Translations under genes and position numbers: made by a program
Source of the DNA: Methylophilaceae bacterium
Lineage (GTDB): Bacteria; Pseudomonadota; Gammaproteobacteria; Burkholderiales; Methylophilaceae
Assembly (NCBI GenBank): GCA_947379975.1
Contig: CANCPF010000001.1
Span: 1-64,000, forward strand
Direction of reading: 5' to 3'
Length of the DNA: 64,000 bases
In this document: positions 61,395-64,000 of the stretch, piece by piece
Numbering within the stretch: the first letter of the stretch is position 1
How the letters are laid out: each line of letters starts with the position of its first letter
Notes under the pieces: generated by a model
What the model was told of the DNA's origin: nothing
Seen by the model: only the letters and a program-made list of their open reading frames with translations
The model's database searches: none

Positions 61395-63635
61395 ATGAAA
61401 TTCCGTTTTCCCGTTGTCATCATCGATGAAGATTTTCGCTCTGAAAACTCATCAGGCCTAGGCATTCGTGTATTGGCAAAAGCCATAGAAGCTGAAGGCT
61501 TTGAAGTATTGGGCGTTACCAGTTATGGCGATCTGACCTCGTTTGCCCAGCAGCAAAGCCGTGCGTCTGCGTTCATTCTATCGATTGATGACAATGAATT
61601 TGTTGAAGAGAACCAAGATGCTTTAGACAATTTGCGTAATTTTGTTGATGAAATTCGCTACCGCAATGAAGAAATTCCTATTTTCTTACATGGTGAAACA
61701 CGTACTTCACGTCATATTCCGAATGAAATTTTACGCGAACTCAGCGGCTTTATTCACATGTACGAAGATACGCCAGAATTTGTTGCGCGTTATATTTTAC
61801 GTGAAGCGCGTACTTATTTAGATAGTCTGCCACCACCATTTTTCAAAGCCCTCACAGAATACGCAGCCGATGGCTCATATTCTTGGCATTGCCCGGGACA
61901 CTCGGGTGGTGTTGCGTTTTTAAAATCACCGGTAGGGCAAATGTTTCACCAGTTCTTTGGTGAAAACATGCTACGTGCTGACGTTTGTAATGCGGTTGAT
62001 GAGTTAGGCCAACTACTAGACCATACTGGCCCGGTAGCAGCGTCTGAGCGCAATGCTGCGCGAATTTACAACTGTGATCACTTATATTTTGTGACCAATG
62101 GCACATCTACTAGTAATAAAATTGTGTGGAACTCAACGGTTGCGCCTGGCGATGTCGTAGTGGTTGATCGTAACTGCCATAAATCAGTATTGCATGCCAT
62201 TATTATGACCGGTGCTATTCCAGTATTTTTAATGCCTACGCGCAACCACTTCGGCATTATCGGTCCTATTCCAAAATCTGAATTTGAGTGGGAAAACATT
62301 CAGAAGAAAATTGACCGCAACCCATTTGCTACAGATAAAAATGTAAAGCCACGAGTATTAACCATCACACAATCGACTTACGATGGCGTGTTATATAACG
62401 TGGAAGAAATTAAAGAAATGTTGGATGGCAAAATTGATACTTTGCATTTTGATGAAGCTTGGCTACCACATGCCACTTTCCATGACTTTTATGGTGACTA
62501 CCACGCCATAGGCGAAGACCGTCCACGCTGCAAAGAAAGCATGGTATTTTCAACGCAATCTACCCATAAATTACTTGCAGGCCTTAGCCAAGCGAGCCAG
62601 ATTTTGGTACAAAATGCCGAGAACCATCAATTAGATCGTGACATATTCAACGAAGCCTATTTGATGCACACCTCAACCAGCCCGCAATATTCAATAGTTG
62701 CCAGCATAGACGTAGCAGCAGCCATGATGGAAGCGCCTGGTGGCACAGCATTAGTTGAAGAAAGCCTGATGGAAGCTTTAGACTTCCGCCGTGCGATGCG
62801 TAAAGTGGACGAAGAATGGGGTGCTGACTGGTGGTTTAAAGTGTGGGGCCCAGATGATTTAAGCGAAGAAGGTCTAGAAGAGCGTGATGCTTGGATGTTA
62901 AAAGCCAATGAAGCTTGGCATGGCTTTGGTAACCTAGCCGAAAACTTTAATATGCTAGATCCAATTAAGGCGACCATTATTACGCCGGGCTTGGATATTA
63001 AAGGCGATTTCTCTGATCAGTTTGGTATTCCTGCCGCGATTGTCACTAAATACTTAGCGGAGCATGGCGTCATTGTAGAGAAAACCGGTTTATATTCATT
63101 CTTTATTATGTTTACCATCGGCATCACCAAAGGCCGCTGGAACACCATGGTAGCGGCGCTACAACAATTTAAAGATGATTACGATAAGAATCAACCACTA
63201 TGGAAAGTGCTGCCTGAATTCGTGCAAAAACAGCCACGCTATGAAAAAGTCGGCTTGCGTGATTTATGTAAACAAATTCATGAGGTTTACAAAGCCAACG
63301 ATGTTGCGCGCTTAACCACAGAAATGTATTTATCAGACATGGTACCGGCCATGAAGCCAACTGATGCCTTCGCTAAGATGGCGCATCGTAAAATTGACCG
63401 TGTGCCAATTGATGATTTAGAAGGCCGCATTACAGCCGTGCTATTAACGCCCTACCCACCAGGCATTCCGCTATTAATTCCAGGTGAGCAGTTCAACAAA
63501 ATCATTGTCAATTATTTGAAATTTGCCCGTGAATTTAACGAAAAATTCCCAGGTTTTGAAACAGATAATCACGGCCTAGTAAAACAAGTGGTGGATGGTA
63601 AAGCAATTTATTACGTAGATTGCGTAGAACAGTAA
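61395..63635 (+). CDS. Orn/Lys/Arg decarboxylase (class I, AdiA/SpeC-type)
   Basis: A 746-residue PLP enzyme of the large basic amino-acid decarboxylase family. An N-terminal wing domain of response-regulator-like fold (about 1-130), then the PLP domain with AADGSYSWHCPGHSGGVAF, HLYFVTNGTSTSNKIVWNS, DTLHFDEAWLPHATF and the Schiff-base lysine in STQSTHKLLAGLSQAS, and a C-terminal domain ending IYYVDCVEQ. Length is close to E. coli AdiA (about 755). Arginine, lysine and ornithine are all possible substrates; I cannot tell which. A leader with AGGAAAT precedes the ATG. It would supply polyamines. Confidence 0.95.
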   Translation: MKFRFPVVIIDEDFRSENSSGLGIRVLAKAIEAEGFEVLGVTSYGDLTSFAQQQSRASAFILSIDDNEFVEENQDALDNLRNFVDEIRYRNEEIPIFLHGETRTSRHIPNEILRELSGFIHMYEDTPEFVARYILREARTYLDSLPPPFFKALTEYAADGSYSWHCPGHSGGVAFLKSPVGQMFHQFFGENMLRADVCNAVDELGQLLDHTGPVAASERNAARIYNCDHLYFVTNGTSTSNKIVWNSTVAPGDVVVVDRNCHKSVLHAIIMTGAIPVFLMPTRNHFGIIGPIPKSEFEWENIQKKIDRNPFATDKNVKPRVLTITQSTYDGVLYNVEEIKEMLDGKIDTLHFDEAWLPHATFHDFYGDYHAIGEDRPRCKESMVFSTQSTHKLLAGLSQASQILVQNAENHQLDRDIFNEAYLMHTSTSPQYSIVASIDVAAAMMEAPGGTALVEESLMEALDFRRAMRKVDEEWGADWWFKVWGPDDLSEEGLEERDAWMLKANEAWHGFGNLAENFNMLDPIKATIITPGLDIKGDFSDQFGIPAAIVTKYLAEHGVIVEKTGLYSFFIMFTIGITKGRWNTMVAALQQFKDDYDKNQPLWKVLPEFVQKQPRYEKVGLRDLCKQIHEVYKANDVARLTTEMYLSDMVPAMKPTDAFAKMAHRKIDRVPIDDLEGRITAVLLTPYPPGIPLLIPGEQFNKIIVNYLKFAREFNEKFPGFETDNHGLVKQVVDGKAIYYVDCVEQ

Positions 63636-63693
63636 GAATAGTAAGTAAAGTAAGTACGGTAAGTGAGTACCGTAAGGTCGAACAGTAATTTAG

Positions 63694-64000
63694 TTAAACC
63701 TTACGCGTATAACTAAGGTAAGTAAAAGGCAGACCTTGTGCTGAAGTATGTGCTTCACGCGAGGTCTCTAGCCACTTTTGCATGTCTATAGCGGAGAAAA
63801 ATGCATCGCCCGCCACTTCTAAATCTACCTCGGTAATATAGAGTTTGTTCGCAAGTTTGAGCCCATCTTGGTACAGTTCTGCACCGCCAATGACGAAAGC
63901 CTCAGGATCATTCAGGCATAAATCTAGCGCTGCCTGTAGTGAATGAGCGACCAGTGCGCCCTCCAGTTTATAGTCCTTATTTCGCGTGACTATCACTGTG
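63694..64000 (-). CDS. folA: dihydrofolate reductase, C-terminal part
   Basis: The gene runs off the right edge, so its 5' part is missing. The last 102 residues are visible: NADPH-binding TVIVTRNKDYKLEGALVAHS, then DPEAFVIGGAELYQDGLKLA, which contains the conserved GG motif, LYITEVDLEVAGDAFF and the C-terminal FTYLSYTRKV. It reduces dihydrofolate to tetrahydrofolate. The internal ATG at 63996 is not the real start. It is convergent with the decarboxylase gene. Confidence 0.93.
   Translation of the reverse strand, partial: TVIVTRNKDYKLEGALVAHSLQAALDLCLNDPEAFVIGGAELYQDGLKLANKLYITEVDLEVAGDAFFSAIDMQKWLETSREAHTSAQGLPFTYLSYTRKV

Noticed and set aside
1..64000. Mobile elements, prophage or integrated plasmid
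   Set aside because: No transposase, integrase, phage structural or conjugation gene was seen; only miniature intergenic repeats.

Overview
The window looks like a chromosomal segment of an AT-rich betaproteobacterium, most likely a methylotroph of the family Methylophilaceae (Methylotenera-like). This is an inference from gene order and content. The run tyrA-aroA-cmk-rpsA-ihfB-lapB-pyrF, the earP-efp pair with Arg32 in EF-P, adjacent aat-bpt, divergent metG/apbC, and zwf, pgl and rpiA (enzymes of the oxidative ribulose-monophosphate and pentose-phosphate route) all fit. I see no transposase, integrase, CRISPR array or rRNA operon. One tRNA gene, tRNA-Arg(CCT), is present.

Layout. (1) Bases 1-4024, minus strand: a compact operon encoding a MtnX-like HAD phosphatase, a class III aminotransferase, a small ArnF-sized EamA membrane protein, an alpha/beta hydrolase, an acyl carrier protein and a ketoacyl synthase that runs off the left edge. 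It looks like a biosynthetic cluster for an unidentified amino-lipid or acyl metabolite. It is divergent from an OmpR/PmrA-type two-component system (4279-6434), and the shared intergenic region holds direct repeats of the PmrA/QseB type. (2) 6.5-14 kb, plus strand: tRNA-Arg, an archaeal-type S-adenosylmethionine synthetase, PrxQ peroxiredoxin, GreB, EarP, EF-P, RpiA and MltF. (3) 14-20 kb, minus strand: SerS, RarA, LolA, FtsK. (4) 20-26 kb: Dps, TrxB, an Smr protein, an ABC exporter, IspD and IspF. (5) 26-29 kb: an NTF2-like gene, remnants of outer-membrane beta-barrel genes, and an ammonium transporter whose upstream region has a sigma-54 promoter and two NtrC-like sites. (6) 29.7-31.9 kb: an FTR1 iron permease, a cupredoxin and an outer-membrane protein behind a Fur-like box. 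(7) 32-40 kb: Hsp33, RNA-modifying enzymes, a lipocalin, a FadL-type porin, a GumN/TraB protein and a YgiQ radical-SAM protein. (8) 40-43 kb: a copper-linked group of TolC lipoprotein, two-domain Tat-exported multicopper oxidase and a DUF3147 protein. (9) 43.4-52.2 kb: N-degron transferases, then shikimate/nucleotide/ribosome/LPS housekeeping genes. (10) 52.4-64 kb: an interrupted ComEA-like gene, MetG, ApbC, Pgl, a dienelactone hydrolase, Zwf, Dcd, an Orn/Lys/Arg decarboxylase and the C-terminal part of dihydrofolate reductase at the right edge.

The observations most worth following up are: the ComEA-like gene, whose signal peptide is cut by a TAA stop lying in a perfect 20-bp palindrome; the uncharacterised acyl/amino cluster next to a PmrAB-like sensor system; the archaeal-type SAM synthetase; a ribosomal protein S1 that lacks the sixth S1 domain but keeps the family's C-terminal tail; the two-domain multicopper oxidase with a Met-rich tail; and the well-formed nitrogen-control region of amt.
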